A stretch of 64,000 nt of DNA from the NCBI GenBank assembly GCA_029532415.1, contig JAQOTA010000047.1, positions 1,488,001 through 1,552,000 on the forward strand, read 5' to 3'. A program made the translations under genes and the position numbers. Within the stretch, counting starts at the first letter, position 1; every line of letters begins with the position of its first letter. The DNA comes from Marasmius tenuissimus. Its lineage: Eukaryota; Basidiomycota; Agaricomycetes; Agaricales; Marasmiaceae. Positions 36,701 to 49,537 of the stretch are shown here, piece after piece. The notes under the pieces were generated by a model, which saw nothing but the letters and a program-made list of their open reading frames with translations, was not told the DNA's origin and made no database searches.

Positions 36701-39037
36701 CTGGTGGGTCCACCGTCCAGGGCAGAGGGTTCGGGAGAAGCCGATCACTCACGTGCTTACTGTCAACGGCTCTGTTTTTTGTTCGTTTCGATTTGTTTGT
36801 TTGTTTCTCGAAGCACCGACAGCATTTCAGAAAGGGTTTGAACCACACTTGGCAGACGGATATTCTCCTCTTACAACACCATTTTTTGGACGCCAAAAAA
36901 CGGTGACCATGGCAAGCTTGAGTACACACTTCCTGTCGATATGATACAATATCTAGAACTTCTTCATTGACGTTAATTTGGCATGAGGAACAAGGTTAAA
37001 TCTCAAGCGCGACTCAAGGCCGCAGCATTAGAGCATCTAAGCTTGCAATACAGCAATATAATTCTCGACAACCGCTAATTACGAGCCTAGACCATGCGAT
37101 AATGAGAATTCGTGGTAATTTTGTACGTCCAAATCTCTTAGCTTCACAACAACGCCTCAATTTCAGTTATCCTGTGGGGTCGGTATTGGGCTCTAGAGGT
37201 TTAATATGCTTCCTCACCCACCCTAACGTCCTGAATAGACCTCTTTTACCTTTGCGGCTGGGGCTATGTCTGAGGCTGACGGTTCGATTGGCCTCGTACT
37301 ATACAGATTCGAGAGTGACTAGGCTTTTTTTGATCGACGTTCATATCTCCTGTCCTAACCAGGTTCATTTACGCTACATCCGGGCGCTCGTTGCTATTGT
37401 ATCTTCGGGCTCACAGTATATTGAGGTCAGTAGCTCCACAATAACACACGATGACCACTGCGATCGCCGGTCGAATATCTTGTGGCGACGGGGGTTTGTC
37501 AGATGGTGAGGAAATTTCTCTCACCTAAAAACCTTGATCCCGTATACTGATTGCTTACTTGCCAAGCGCAGGAGTAGCAGGTCGAGATGAGTGGGTAGCC
37601 ATCCCAAGGTTCTTGCGAGTGTCTACTTTCTGATGGCTACCGGGTTGAAGTTTGATCTACGAAGCGAGGAAGAGATTCTGCGATTGGTTAGGTACGAAAT
37701 AGAAGAACATGTTACACACAAGTCGAACTATTAATATATCGTAACTCGAGGTCTTCTGTCGAAGGTCTCGCTCGTCACCTTGCCGATCAAAATATAGGCA
37801 GTCAAATCCTAAATATCACGCACACCAGAACCTCAGCAAACGCCAGCACACCTGAGTCTGCCCCGGGTATCGGCTCCTTCGTAACCAGTGAAGGTCTCGC
37901 TCTGTACATTCTACCGTCACGAACCATCCACTCACTAATGTACAGTGCGAAGATCTGAATAAATGCATTATGCTCGACACTGTCAAAATTTCGGTAAGTA
38001 TGTGTTCCGATGTCGCTAAGAGTCTTAGTGTTTAGCTGCTTGACTTATATTTGAGGTGGAAGGTGCTACTCCGATTCTTCACTCAGATCCCGGGCGCATT
38101 TGTTGAATGTCACTTTCAGAGCTACGACGTAAGAAAAGACTTTCGTCTAGGCCCAAATACATGTCACCGAATCAGGTTTGATAGGCAATCGTTCTAATCA
38201 TTCACGCTGCCTGTCCCATTTCCCAGGTGCATTATTTGGTGCTTGATGTACATCAAGATACGAGATGCGTAGTATGAATCGGCTGTAGGGTGTTTTTGGC
38301 GCGTAAGCCTCCAAACTCTAGTACCGAGCCCCCTAAACTTACACATATATTGTGAGTAATGCAGCCCGGAGGATAGACCTTTCACGTGATTAGTTGAACG
38401 GCACAGGGTGATCTAGACTGTTCGTTAAGTAGCTTGCTAAAAACGGTTTGCCCGTTCAGCGTGCTCTTAGACGCTATTCCAAGCCTGTGATCTCACCTAG
38501 CAGAACAAAGCCTGCGGCCCACGAACAAATCGTGATCACGCGGTTCAGAGTGCCTTTTGGACTAGCCAGAATTGTCACATTGGTGGGATTAAGGGCCTTA
38601 GAAAAACAATGGATATTGCTTTCGTGAATAGGGTTGAGATTAGTAGGAGGGTGTGTGTGACATTCATAATTTCGCACTACAGGGTCTTATATAATTATGC
38701 GAGCATTACTGGAAGATCAATTCCCGTTGCTATTCAGAGCTTCCCTCATGCAGCACACTCTCGTCAGCACAACATCCGATTTGTTTTGTTACAATTTGCA
38801 TCGAGACCTTCGAGCCCCTTCTTGGAATCAAGTGCGTCTGTGTCTCCTTTCCCTATGTTACTGCGGGTTTACTTACCAGGGTCTGACCTAACGGGTAGGG
38901 CTACTAAAGTAAAATTCAAAAGGGCACCTTCTGGGAGACATATAAGCGTTAGGAGTCGAGGAAGTATACATATAAGCTATAAAGCCGTGTTTTGTAAAAT
39001 ATTCCGGTTAGTCAATGTTGATGGGTAAACACACATC
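33723..39037. other. intergenic, duplicated blocks and a copy-A-specific segment
   Basis: 33723-35110 and about 37290-37700 match segment B. 35130-37285 is absent from B. Open stretches on the minus strand near 34.1-34.6 kb are conserved in outline with 55.6-56.1 kb but differ by stops, so I do not call a gene. Confidence 0.4.
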
Positions 39038-41379
39038 TCAAACCGGTCGGGAAAGCTCTCCAGCATCGCTGCGATAGTCGGGTGGGCTCTCCAGTCCGTT
39101 GTGAGCCCAAAGGCGCTGATACACAGCACGGACCATGTCGGGAAATGTTGGTGTCATCTCCATGTCGCCTCCACTATGAACGTACTCTCGAGGATGGCCA
39201 CCGCGATCCCTTGCATCTAATCTAGCACTATGTCGTTCGCCCGGTGACTCTGGGCCTGCTGCTTCCCGAAATGTTGAGGGTGCCGAGTTGTGTCGCCTAA
39301 GCGGGGGCTTTGGTACTGCCTCTTGAGCCTGAACTTGGGGTGGTAGATATTTGTGCGGAAAGGTGCTTCTATTGTCTGAGGGAGTGGCAACAAATGGCGC
39401 TATCACTTGGGTTGTGGGGCCAAAATGAGATGACGGAGCTGTTCTACTCTTGCGGCGCCATCGGCGCACCATGTAGAAGACAGCCAGTAACATCAGTACC
39501 AGAAAAACACCAGATCCAACGGCAGCTCCAGTGATTGCTGCGGTGGACGACTTGGAGGAGGAAGGTGTCTCTGGTGAGGGTGAGGGCAAAGGGGCGTCGT
39601 CGGAACTGTTAAACAGAGTAATCCCGTCGACCAATATCTGAGCTGCTGCTGCCTGATTATACAAATCAAAGGTTGTTTGTGATGGCGGACCCCTCCAGTT
39701 TCGGCTATAAAGATTATCTCCTGTAGTTGCTGAATCTAGAATTGCATTGTACTTTGTGGAGTGTTAGTGTCGGTACTGAGCAGCTCATCAGAAATGTATG
39801 ACTCGTTACGTACATGGACTCCTAACACAATCTTCATTTTCTCGCGTAGTTCAGCTGGAAGTGTTCCTTCATCCCTTTTATATGCCTCCGCGAGCCCTCT
39901 AAGGTAGTGCATATCACCGCTGTTTTGACCGTCGTCCTGGCTGGAGTTCCCGTTGAAGAGCACACCATTAGATCCGGGGCCGAGTTCATCTCCTATTGCA
40001 TTCAAGGTCAAATTGATGGTTTTTTGTAGTCTAATCAGCAAACTCTCTGATCAGATAGTCAGGAGAAACCGGTGTATGTAGATCATACCTCATGCCCAAG
40101 TCATTGCTTCCCGTTACAGTGTGCATAATAGACATTGCTTCTATCATGACGCCATACATGGACCATCTCTCTGGCAGCAGTACAGTGATTTTGCGTTCGC
40201 CACACTCAGGGCCACTACCACCTAGTAACTCCAAATCGGGCGGAAGTCCATGTGTTGATGATAGAGTATAGAAGGACATGCCAGCGACACGGGAGAGAAA
40301 ATCGAATGACGATGACGCCGCGTGGGCATATCTGGTGTCAGACGGTTCTGCCTCAGCAAGCAAGGCCGATAATCTGGTAATGATATAAGATATCAAAGGT
40401 TCGAGAGTTTCTTGGCTGGCAGTATCGGAGAATGACCATGATCACACTCACAATGAAAACAATCTATCATGCATAAAAATCATATCAGTAACAGTCTTGA
40501 TGTTGTGGAAACTTGCGACTCACCCACTCTCATAGAAACCCATAACCCTGTCGGCTGCGGATGTGTTCTATGGCGGGCTGGAGTCAGTACTTCAGCTCCA
40601 GAATCAAGTGCAGGCAATGTCTCACCCGAAATGTTCCATTCCCGGACGTGACGCTGCCCAAATAATTGCAGTCTGGAGAGACAGGAAACTCCTTTGCTGC
40701 CATGGTTCCATTTGGGAACATGGTTTCCTGGAAGACTGTAAGCCGGTAAGCCAGATTCCATTGCTCATATGCAACTTGACGGAACTGTTCGTCGCCGCGG
40801 GCCTGGTACAAGCGGATTGCAGCATAGCCGTCTTTACTGCGGGCAGGGAGCGTCAATTAGGATTAAAAGCCACGGTGATTTCCTACATTGCGTCAGTGAT
40901 CGTGATATTTTCTGTGGAAGTGTTGCGATGATCAGTTGAGTCGAAATACCGCGACGCAATTCGATGGAACGAGGTATTGTCCCGGCTTTCCAGCTCAAAG
41001 TTAGCCAAGGCGGTGTAAAAAGGAGAATAACCAGGCAAATAGAGGTGGGTAAAAACATTCTGGGGCGGTTCATCTGCATCAACTGTGAATATCATTGAAT
41101 ATAAGATTAGGGTCAGACATAAGCATGTTGAGATAGTGCTCAGTCACAAACTAGAAAGGACGCGTCGAGGAACTTCAAGTAACGCTGAATAAGCAGCATC
41201 CAAACGATCCTGAAACGGCCGAGTAACGTTTGATCCCTGTAGTTATGGTCAGAACATATCAACTTGAGGGCCACGGGGAGACATGTTACTCGAAGTGATG
41301 TTAGATCAAATTGCCCTTGGACACAGGATAGAGACAACGCAAACAGAGCAAACAGAGCAAACAGAGAGAATGACTCCAT
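39038..41379 (-). CDS. GH76-like secreted, membrane-anchored protein, copy 1
   Basis: The ATG at 41379 begins a signal peptide (SLFALFALFALSLSCVQG). Later exons show QDRLDAAYSALLE, FYTALANFELESRD, KDGYAAIRLYQARGDEQF, NTSAADRVMGFYESG, RWSMYGVMIEAMSIM, GDMHYLRGLAEAYKRDEG and YNQAAAAQILVDG. A transmembrane helix (about 39480-39550) and a basic then Pro-rich cytoplasmic tail end at 39038. The layout fits Agaricomycete GH76-like (alpha-1,6-mannanase family) proteins with a C-terminal anchor. Where copy 2 has Asp-Asp before GYAAIR, this copy has Lys-Asp, so catalysis is doubtful. Introns are about 50-70 bp and I did not fix each one. Stops between 39665 and 41000 fall at likely introns. Confidence 0.6.
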
Positions 41380-44300
41380 GGGAATGCGGGTCAATGGGGT
41401 CGTTCTTGATTTCTGCGTCTCAGTACGATACTTTATACTTGTGTTCCATCAATCTGACTCCACATGCGCATCTGGATTCCGGAAAGAAACCAAGCCGGCA
41501 TGACCAAGGGAATGTCTTCTTGTGCATCATGATGTGATGGCTGTAAGATGGGCAGACGGAAAATGAATGTTGTTGTATAATATCAATACCTTACTGGGTT
41601 CGAATGGCAACTACAAGGGCAGATGAAGATCAGAATCTCGATTAAATCGAACCATTTATATCTGTTTATAGTGAGCCGTATAGGACTCTACATACAAACA
41701 GGATAGGCTACCACGCCGCACGGTCAGTGCAATCTTTCTGAGGATGTAGCTATGATGTGCCTTTACCCAGCATTGTGAAACTTGTAAGTTGTGACCATAT
41801 TCCAGTCATATGAAACTCACCATGTTGACCAACTTCCCTTGAAACATAGTCATGAGCCAACCCTAATAGATGTCGAAGCCCTAATGACCCGAGTAAACAC
41901 AGCTAATTGTCATGTCGGGATCGCCAACAATGATGTCTCGATGTGTAGCAGCAAGGCGCGGACTTCCAGCCGTTCTCTGCGATGTGAAGGAGCATGTGGT
42001 GGACAGGAGGGTATGGCTGCATGACACGTTGCTCCTGCCTATCAATCAAAGGGGTTTTGATATCTCCAGATGAGCCCGTGTGGCCCGCTCCAATGTGGAG
42101 GAGAAGGAGGAGTATACCACACGGTGGCAAGGTCTATGTGCTGGATTTGCATTGATGAATTGATGTGCAGGGGAAAGTTGGTATCGAAGGCGCTGGTAGT
42201 GTCGTGTCTGTTGAAGGCTAGTAGTAGAGGAGAGTCCTTTTCAGAAGTAGAGAAGTTGTATTGGACTAATAGCAAGGGAGAAGGTCGAGTACCGAGGGGG
42301 GATGGTCAGTAACCATTTAGGAGATGATCATGACACAAGAAGCGGAAGGCCAAAAGAGAGTGCTCGCTGGTCCGCTTTTCGCGGATTACAATGAGCTCTC
42401 GAAATAGCAAGTTCCAAGTCTCGACGATGTTCATGATCACTCGCTGTCGGATTGCTAGTTGTATCATTCGGAAACGGGAGTTTACATACTTCTCGCCCGC
42501 ATCAAAGATGTCGATGATCGATTCTTTGACATTGAGGCCGGAAGAGGGTAAGATAATTCCACCGTTTTTCATTGTGTGAGTAAGCACAAACTACAGATCC
42601 CGATTACTTGTGAGTCTACCCCCCCAATGGAGTGAACTCCACACAAGGGGAATGGAAAACTTGTGACTGCCGCCTAATCTCCACCAGGCTCGAGGGGTGG
42701 ACTGAGTTCGACTGTATCATTGGAAAAATGATTCTAATTGTCAAGACAAAAATAGAAAGTCGAGGTTCAAGTGCTCGTGAACGTGGAAGAGCAGACGCAA
42801 GAGGAGAAAAATCGTATAAGCACCCGTTTTAGGACGATGCCTGTTTTGTTATTCGGCACTGGGAGTTTCATCTTGGTTTCATCTACCTTGGAGTCTTCTC
42901 AGTGGGGAAGATAGATGCTTGAGGCGGTGATGAAACTGTTTAACCCTTGCATGTTGCGGTTTCGGGGTAAGTGATGTGAAGAGTCCGTTACTTTTTCCTT
43001 GTCAATTCGCCTCTTCTCTCGAGTTTGGCTCCCATGATGATGACGCGTACTCGCTGCTCGAGCTATCAGCGCTGTGAGCCTTGACCGACCGTAAACAGAT
43101 AGAAAGGCAGAAATAGCCACGAGTGAGTGAGGGCTTCGGAGGTGTGTGGGCAGGTCAGGTTTCTCGGAAATATTTGATGGTGGGGAGATAGATAATGATA
43201 GAACTTGCTCGTCGGGATGAGCAACTTCAGAATGTAAAGCTGGACTGTGAAGAATATCTTCCATGCTGTACCTCCAACATGCGAATATTAGTACCTTTTG
43301 ATGAACATCGGAAGTCCCGGGTTGTACAACCCCAGAAAACTATCATCGAAGCTCCTTGTTGTTCAACAAGATCACCAAAGTAAACCGCATGACAACAATC
43401 TCATGTAACCACAAGAATGATTCAATCACAGTGATTATCACTGGGCGAGTCAGAGCGCATGCTGTCTAAGTACTAGTAGTATTATTGAGTCTCCACCCGG
43501 GAATGTAATTGTCCGTAAAAGGACCACAGAACATAGGAGTCCCAAAAATGAGATCGCTGCTTAGTCAAGTAGAAGGGCTAAGGACCAATGATTTGACCTC
43601 GTCATTGGCAGTGGGGATTCTACTGTTCCAAGCCACCTCTCACGAGATCGACATCGTGTTACTTACTGTTCACATTGACTCTCGTAGCGTCACTTGTGCC
43701 ATCTTAATCTGCTTGCAGGCCGCGACTTCTTTGCTCGATATGTTGGCCTGCGACTCGACGGTGTGAGCGATGATGATCTCACCCTCCTCTCCAAGACCTA
43801 CAAAAGCGGCCTAACGGTTCACAGATGCTCGATTGTGGTCTGTTTGTACGTCTAAGGGTTTACGGCACAACTGGTACATAGTAAGAGCAAATGAGGCTCG
43901 CATACGAGTCTTTAGATCTTATGTTGTACTGAAGGAGCAAAGATGGGAGTAGGAATTGGGAGGTTTAAGTTCCAAATCGTGATTGCCACGAGTATTCGGA
44001 TTCGTGGAAAACAACCGTGCTACATTCTGTTTCCCGGTGAGAGCCAATGATTCTATGCGTGCTGATTCCACCGAACAGTCTTCACAATAGGGAACGCGAT
44101 TGCACTCAATAAGTAATCCAAAAGTTTTTAAATCCACACATTTCCGTTGGACCATGGACATATGATTTACGGACCGTGATTCAAGTTCATCACACACTAC
44201 GCTTTTGTCGATACTTGCTATTCATCTTCGAGTTTTGATTCAATATCCGAGCGATATACTGAACCGCTGGGGTGTTTTTGTATGATTCCTCTAAATGATC

Positions 44301-45606
44301 ATCTTCGCGAGGTTGAGATCATCTTCTCAAGTTGGAGCTAGTGGACCCCGCGATGCTAAATTTGTGGTTTGGGTTGAGCAGTCATACACTGGGGGCATTT
44401 TGGTGTCAGATTCCACCTGCTAAGAACATGTCATACGTGAGTCAGATATGATAGGACCACTGTGACCAAAGTGCAGACTTTTCTGTATTAAACCACAGTT
44501 TAAAGTTGATCTGAATGGGAGAGAACACGTAAAGTGGCCATCCTTCAGGCACAAGCATCAACAAGAAGTTATTGTATAATCCGGGTTTGATCTGATGTCG
44601 GTAATCTTCAAAAGTTGGAAAGTGGTTGCACGGGAACAAGCATCAACATACTCCAGCGGGTTGGATTGTTGAGACCGTCCCTGGCTCGACAGTGGCTTTG
44701 GGTCTTTTATGTAATTGGTCCAACGCGACTCAAGATTGGCCGATCAAGGTTGTCTTTCCCATAGCACTGTGGAAGATTGTGAGATCTTTGTGAGTAGTTT
44801 CATCAGTGAGTTTCAGAGGAATGTGAAAGTTTGAAAGCACTTGCGGTCCTAGAGTTGATCATAATGCTCAGTCTCCAGATTATAGGTATGAGGTCAGAAA
44901 ATGTGGGAATGTGGTCCTGAACCGGATTACATCCGGCATCAATAATAAAGCCATCATGCCGTTGCGCCGAGATACTTGCCGCCCTGGTCCCTCCTTCGGT
45001 TTCTGCAAAGATATCCGACGAGGGCGAATTCATGGCTGTACCAAACTGAAGTTTGTCAAGGCTACTGGAAAGGATACTCTTACTAGATGAATCTTCGTAG
45101 CTATGTAACTATCCTCACAGTTCGCCGCTGAGCACGGGCCGCCAAGCTTGTTCCGAACAAAGGACCGCCCTGGCCCAGTGGCCAGCATGATGACACTGGC
45201 ACCTTCAGCCTCCTTATACTCACATCAATGCTTGTTCCACATCCTACCCCAGACTGTCATGTGTATTCAACATTAGTTTTGTACACAAAATAAATAGAAA
45301 GTTCCCGCTGCATCCTTTTTACAGTCACGGAGGTTCAATCATATATGAATCCAAGATGACATGTTCTCAACAGGTGGAATCTGACATCAAAATGCCCCCA
45401 GTGATAATGACCTTTCTCGAGCTGACGGCTCTAGGTAACTTGCTGCAATGGCTGGTTCAAGCAAGAGTGATTGATGGAGGTACGCTCATCCGAATATAAA
45501 TTCAGGGGGAACTCGTCTCTTTGATCTTCACGATCATACACTTTCCCCCTGCCATTCTGGTGCCTAATCGGGTCTCTCTTCACGAAGGCTTTCACTTGTA
45601 GCTCGA
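41380..45606. other. intergenic and old duplicated blocks
   Basis: 42.2-42.6 kb matches 61.1-61.4 kb. 42900-43780 is an inverted relative of 27360-28140. 43830-45600 is a diverged direct relative of 28690-29520. Besides the peptide relic at 42900-43080 no gene is supported. Confidence 0.45.
42900..43080 (+). pseudogene. relic S5 of the small secreted peptide gene
   Basis: TGCGGTTTCGGG followed by GTAAGT at 42955-42972 matches the end of S2 exon 2 and its donor. A matching intron leads to CAG at 43067-43069 and CGCTGTGAG where S2 has TGCTGTGGA. Two bases are missing between the first two Cys codons and earlier exon 2 sequence contains stops. The block is inverted compared with S2. Confidence 0.5.
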
Positions 45607-46948
45607 ATGTACACGCCCCCGACCGTCAACAAAAATGTTCAGTTTGTCTCGAGCTATGCTCAAATTGTGACCCTTGATATAACTAAGGTGCTCGCTGGTG
45701 GGATAATTTACGGTATGTACGCCCAACTCTAAACATTTCATGCGCCCACCCTCCATGTTAACCCCCTTAAGGAATATACTTGGTCCTACTCCTAGCCGCT
45801 CTCAGCATTTTGAGGTACCTTATTCCCTAATATATCCGTCAACGTCGCACAACGTAGCGTCTCACTGACTTTCTTAATTACGGCCTCCGAGAAGGAAAAA
45901 GAGTAGCAAAGATGACCTTGCTGGTGGTTCTTCTTCTCATGTTTGCTTTGTCATCATTCGAATTTTGGGGAGTCGTGCTTCTTTGCTTTCGGAGCATTCA
46001 AATAGTTCTAGTCAACAACGTCAACATGCCTTATGCTGAAAAGCAAATGGCATACATTTATGGATACACCAAGTTCGGCTCGGTAATAACGGTTATGCTT
46101 CCTGTTCAGGTTCGTCTCATTGAATACCTCAAAGAAGGCGTTACTGATTATCTGGCGTTTGCTGTTAGGCTGCAATTGGAGCCGCGATCATTACCTGGAG
46201 AACATGGCAGCTCTGTGTGGAGAATAGAAAGCTGGTCTATTTCCCAGTTCTACTATCACTCACTACAATGGGTACGGATTTATTGTTTATTCTACTTCCG
46301 TCTCACTCAAACAATGCCACCAGCTTGCAGCCTCAGTTTCTTTGGATGCTTCGTCAGGAACGATTGGCCGGTTGTCAGCCCCGATACCTGTTTGAAACTT
46401 GGAATATCTGTGTATACTTTGACTATAGCTACCGAGCTCACTTGCACACTGGCGGTCGGTTACAAAATTTGGTGTGTACCTCACCCACCATTTGCTTTGA
46501 AGTTGTGTCTTTCTGATCATTGCTGTTAGGGTTTACCGTCGAGCTGTCAGGGAGTACCTCGGTCAGTGCGACCAGCGTACCCGAGCAGAAAAAGTTCTCG
46601 TGCTACTCCTCGAGTCTGGGATTATCGTCTTCAGCTAAAAAGTCAGATCCTGAACCCACATGTTGTTTCGCCTTCTAGATCATTAATGTCACTATTATTG
46701 TTGCACCCCCTCCCGCGACCTTTTCCGGGCAGGTCGTTCGACAAATATTTTATAGCACTAATCTTCAAGGAGTAGTGAGTTTTTGGCTTTCTGACGTCCC
46801 ACTCAGTGCGTGATTTTGATGCACCATCTTGTAGGGAATCTACCCGACCTTGCTCGTTGTACTTGTCTATTGGCGATACTCTATGTGGGACTCGACCGGA
46901 ACGTTCTCAATCAACACTATACCGGCGAGCAACGCAAAGATGGCTTAG
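45607..46948 (+). pseudogene. multi-pass membrane protein, copy C, splice signals damaged
   Basis: The ATG at 45607 gives exon 1 (45607-45712) ending ITKVLAGGIIYG with a GTATGT donor. Exon 2 reads IYLVLLLAALSIL. The expected acceptor of exon 3 reads CGG where copies A and B have CAG. Exon 3 continues REGKRVAKM...SSFEFWGVV. Later exons carry the WRTWQLCVENRKL, GCFVRNDWPVV and YRRAVREYLGQC blocks. Near 46630 the normal exon end (YSILW plus donor) is missing, leaving a TAA. IINVTIIVAPPP and IYPTLLVVLVYW exons follow to the stop at 46948. Recent loss of function is likely. Confidence 0.65.
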
Positions 46949-49537
46949 TAGTAGGCACTTGAGTTTTGTATATCTTAGTTTCGAGCTCGCCGTGTCTGTT
47001 AAATGTAGAACGATCTCATGTACTGTACGCAAGACTGTTGCTTTACAACCCAATATAGCCTCACCATTATGACGCAGGGCAGATGTCATGCAGGAATGGT
47101 GTCGGGGAGATCATTGAATGAAGGCATGTAATTATCGCATGCAGAACTCTCAGAAAGCCATCTCGAGAGTCCGATAGAGTCGAGTCTTGTCATCAGCACA
47201 CGATCCGCAATGAAGGGATATGGTCTCCCTGGCCAAGTTGTGCCTCTGGCACCACTACCCGAGCCCGCGACTCAGACACGGGATATTTGTGAGGAAACCG
47301 CGTGCTTTCGACCTCCAGCATAGCGCTGAGAAAGTTAGGCGCTATTGATGCGGAGTGGGTTTAAACTCGGATGACGGGACTCTTGATTTCTGCGTCGCCA
47401 GTGGCGTACTGCATAGATGACGGCGGGCACGACTGACGACCGACGCACGACGGAGCCCATTGTTGCTCCAGCGATTGCTCGAACTAGTCATCTCCTTGAT
47501 AATTTGATGAACTGCTGGGGAGATGTTCAGGTTTGAGCTTGTTTGCCCTCCTCTTTTTGCTTTCCCTATCCAAGACGCCGTGATACATGTATATTAACAC
47601 CCCCACCAAGACACTCTTATCGCAAGATACGCATGATGAGAACGATAGACGGTGTTTTACACTGAATGCACGGCACTGAATCATGGTACAAGTCATCCGG
47701 ATATCCTGACATTTGGGTCACGACATGGGCGCACACGCACGCCTGACTACAGCATAAAGTAAGTTGTTTCGAAGTGCTCGCTGTTTCCTCGTACTTAGGC
47801 TTGGATGAGAAAAGCTTGTTATGAAATATCCCAGTGCTTCTTCCCCATATTCGGTAGCGATTCGTGGCTTCAAGTCCAACGAATCTCGGATACCCACCTC
47901 ACGGGTTTTAGATATAGAAAAATAGATTCGGTGAACCTAGACGGTGGTTCCGCAGTGCGTTCGAGGGATGGCTGCAGGTGGCTTTAGATGTGTTTGATGT
48001 GGCTTTGGAGATGTTTGATGTGGATGCAGAGGTGTTTGAGGTGGATTCGGAGATGTTGGGGGTGGATTCGGAGGTGTTAGGGGTGGACTCGGAGGTGTTG
48101 AAACTGGGTTTGCTGCCGCTCGCATCTCTCCCCCTTCTTCGCCGATCAGTCACCCTACAACTGTTCGGGCCTCCCAGTGGCAACGACTACTCACCAAAAA
48201 TTGTGTTCGCTGTCCTAGATTGAAATGAGACGTCTGGTTAACATGGAGGTAGGTGAATAATTATATGAGATTCATCATAAGTGGACCTGAAAGTGCCGAC
48301 CAAAGACAGTAAAACAATGGACTTCCCTTGGTTATGACTCGCAGAGATGGAATGAGGCTTCTGTACTCCACGTTTCAACAATGACGAGCGTTCATCGATC
48401 TTGGCCGTACCCGCTCTCGCCATCATAGTAGTAGATAGTCTCGGTGTCCTTGAAATCACATCCATCCGTTCCTGAGTCCCAGCCCTAGAGCAAGGAGAAG
48501 TAAATCCATGTAATCGGAACGAGTAAAGCGAGAGTGGGTGGAGAGAGATGCGTTCAACACCATGAACAGTATTGACATTGTGGTGCTTGGGCTTTATGGA
48601 TCCAGGGCACAGGGTTTTTCACCGGAAAAAGCCGATAGTTTGCCACGTGCGGGTCAGCGGCTCTCAAACTCACAATGACATATAGATCTATGCCGTGACC
48701 ACCAGTGAACGGAGGCTTTGACGGCCCACCATTCTGAATACGCGCTTTTTTTCCATTAAATAGCTCACGGAGATGATGCTGATTCCTGATGGACTTAAGA
48801 TTGGCAGAACATTGGCAGCATCGGAGCGCAACGTTTGTTCTTCGAGTTGATGAGTGTACTCGATGCTCACTGAGCATCTGTATTTCTGCTGAGAATGAAG
48901 AATAGCATCGATGTGACGGTATAAGTTGGGAGGGTTCAATTGCCCAAAGTGAAGGTAGTTCGTAGCGTCTTAACCCTATTTGCTCGATATATTACATGTC
49001 CAAAATCTTCGCCAATTTGATTAGTTGATCATGGTATAGTTTCAAGGTATCTGCTGAAACAGACCAGGCCAAGACTCGACGGAGCTCATATACGGATAGG
49101 TAAATCGACACGAGAACATCGGCGAACACCAGCACACATGTCCTCTAAGTCTCCTACTAAACTCATATGGGAAGTTGTAGCCCTCGTACTACCTCGATTC
49201 TCCACCTACTCAAACAGTTGGGTCATTAGCTGACTTGTCTCCCTCAGAGCCGTCCCGGACAATTACCTCGTTTCCCAGTCGTTCAGTTTTATCCTTAGTA
49301 CCCCAAGCACAAGGCTGTAAGTCGCTTTTGGTATGTAGACCTCCAAATCTAATATCTAACACTATACACTCACACGTAGGTACTACGACTTTACTCGTCG
49401 CGCTACAAAATTCAGTTCCCAATACCTACTGAGCAACAACTTTGTAAAAGGCCGAGTCCACACTGGTAGTCTCGATCCCAAGAAACCGGACCGGTTGACA
49501 GGGATGTGAGGCTCGGATCCGAGCCACGCACAAAACA
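46949..49537. other. intergenic, with a 21-bp minisatellite
   Basis: A tandem repeat lies at 47978-48103. A block near 48560-48680 resembles 36660-36770. The rest shows only short open stretches. Confidence 0.4.
47978..48103 (+). repeat. minisatellite, six 21-bp units
   Basis: Six consecutive 21-bp units of the form GTGGATTCGGAGGTGTTGGGG vary by a few bases each. On the plus strand they read a seven-residue repeat of the type VDSEVLG, and on the minus strand repeats of Thr/Ser/Asn/Pro. Both frames stay open. Whether it is coding is unknown. Confidence 0.85.

Larger units (their letters stand above)
29840..42600. repeat. segmental duplication, copy A
   Basis: Blocks in this interval match 49150-61480 in the same order and direction: flank, membrane gene, hairpin, peptide gene, intergenic blocks, GH76-like gene, and a right-hand block near 42.2-42.6 kb. 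Copy A has an extra piece at about 35130-37285 that copy B lacks. Confidence 0.8.

Noticed and set aside
38194..38677. A sixth peptide-gene relic on the minus strand
   Set aside because: A hydrophobic stretch followed by GTGAGA resembles exon 1 and a GTAAGT follows a Cys codon, but there is no ATG in frame and exon 2 does not read through.
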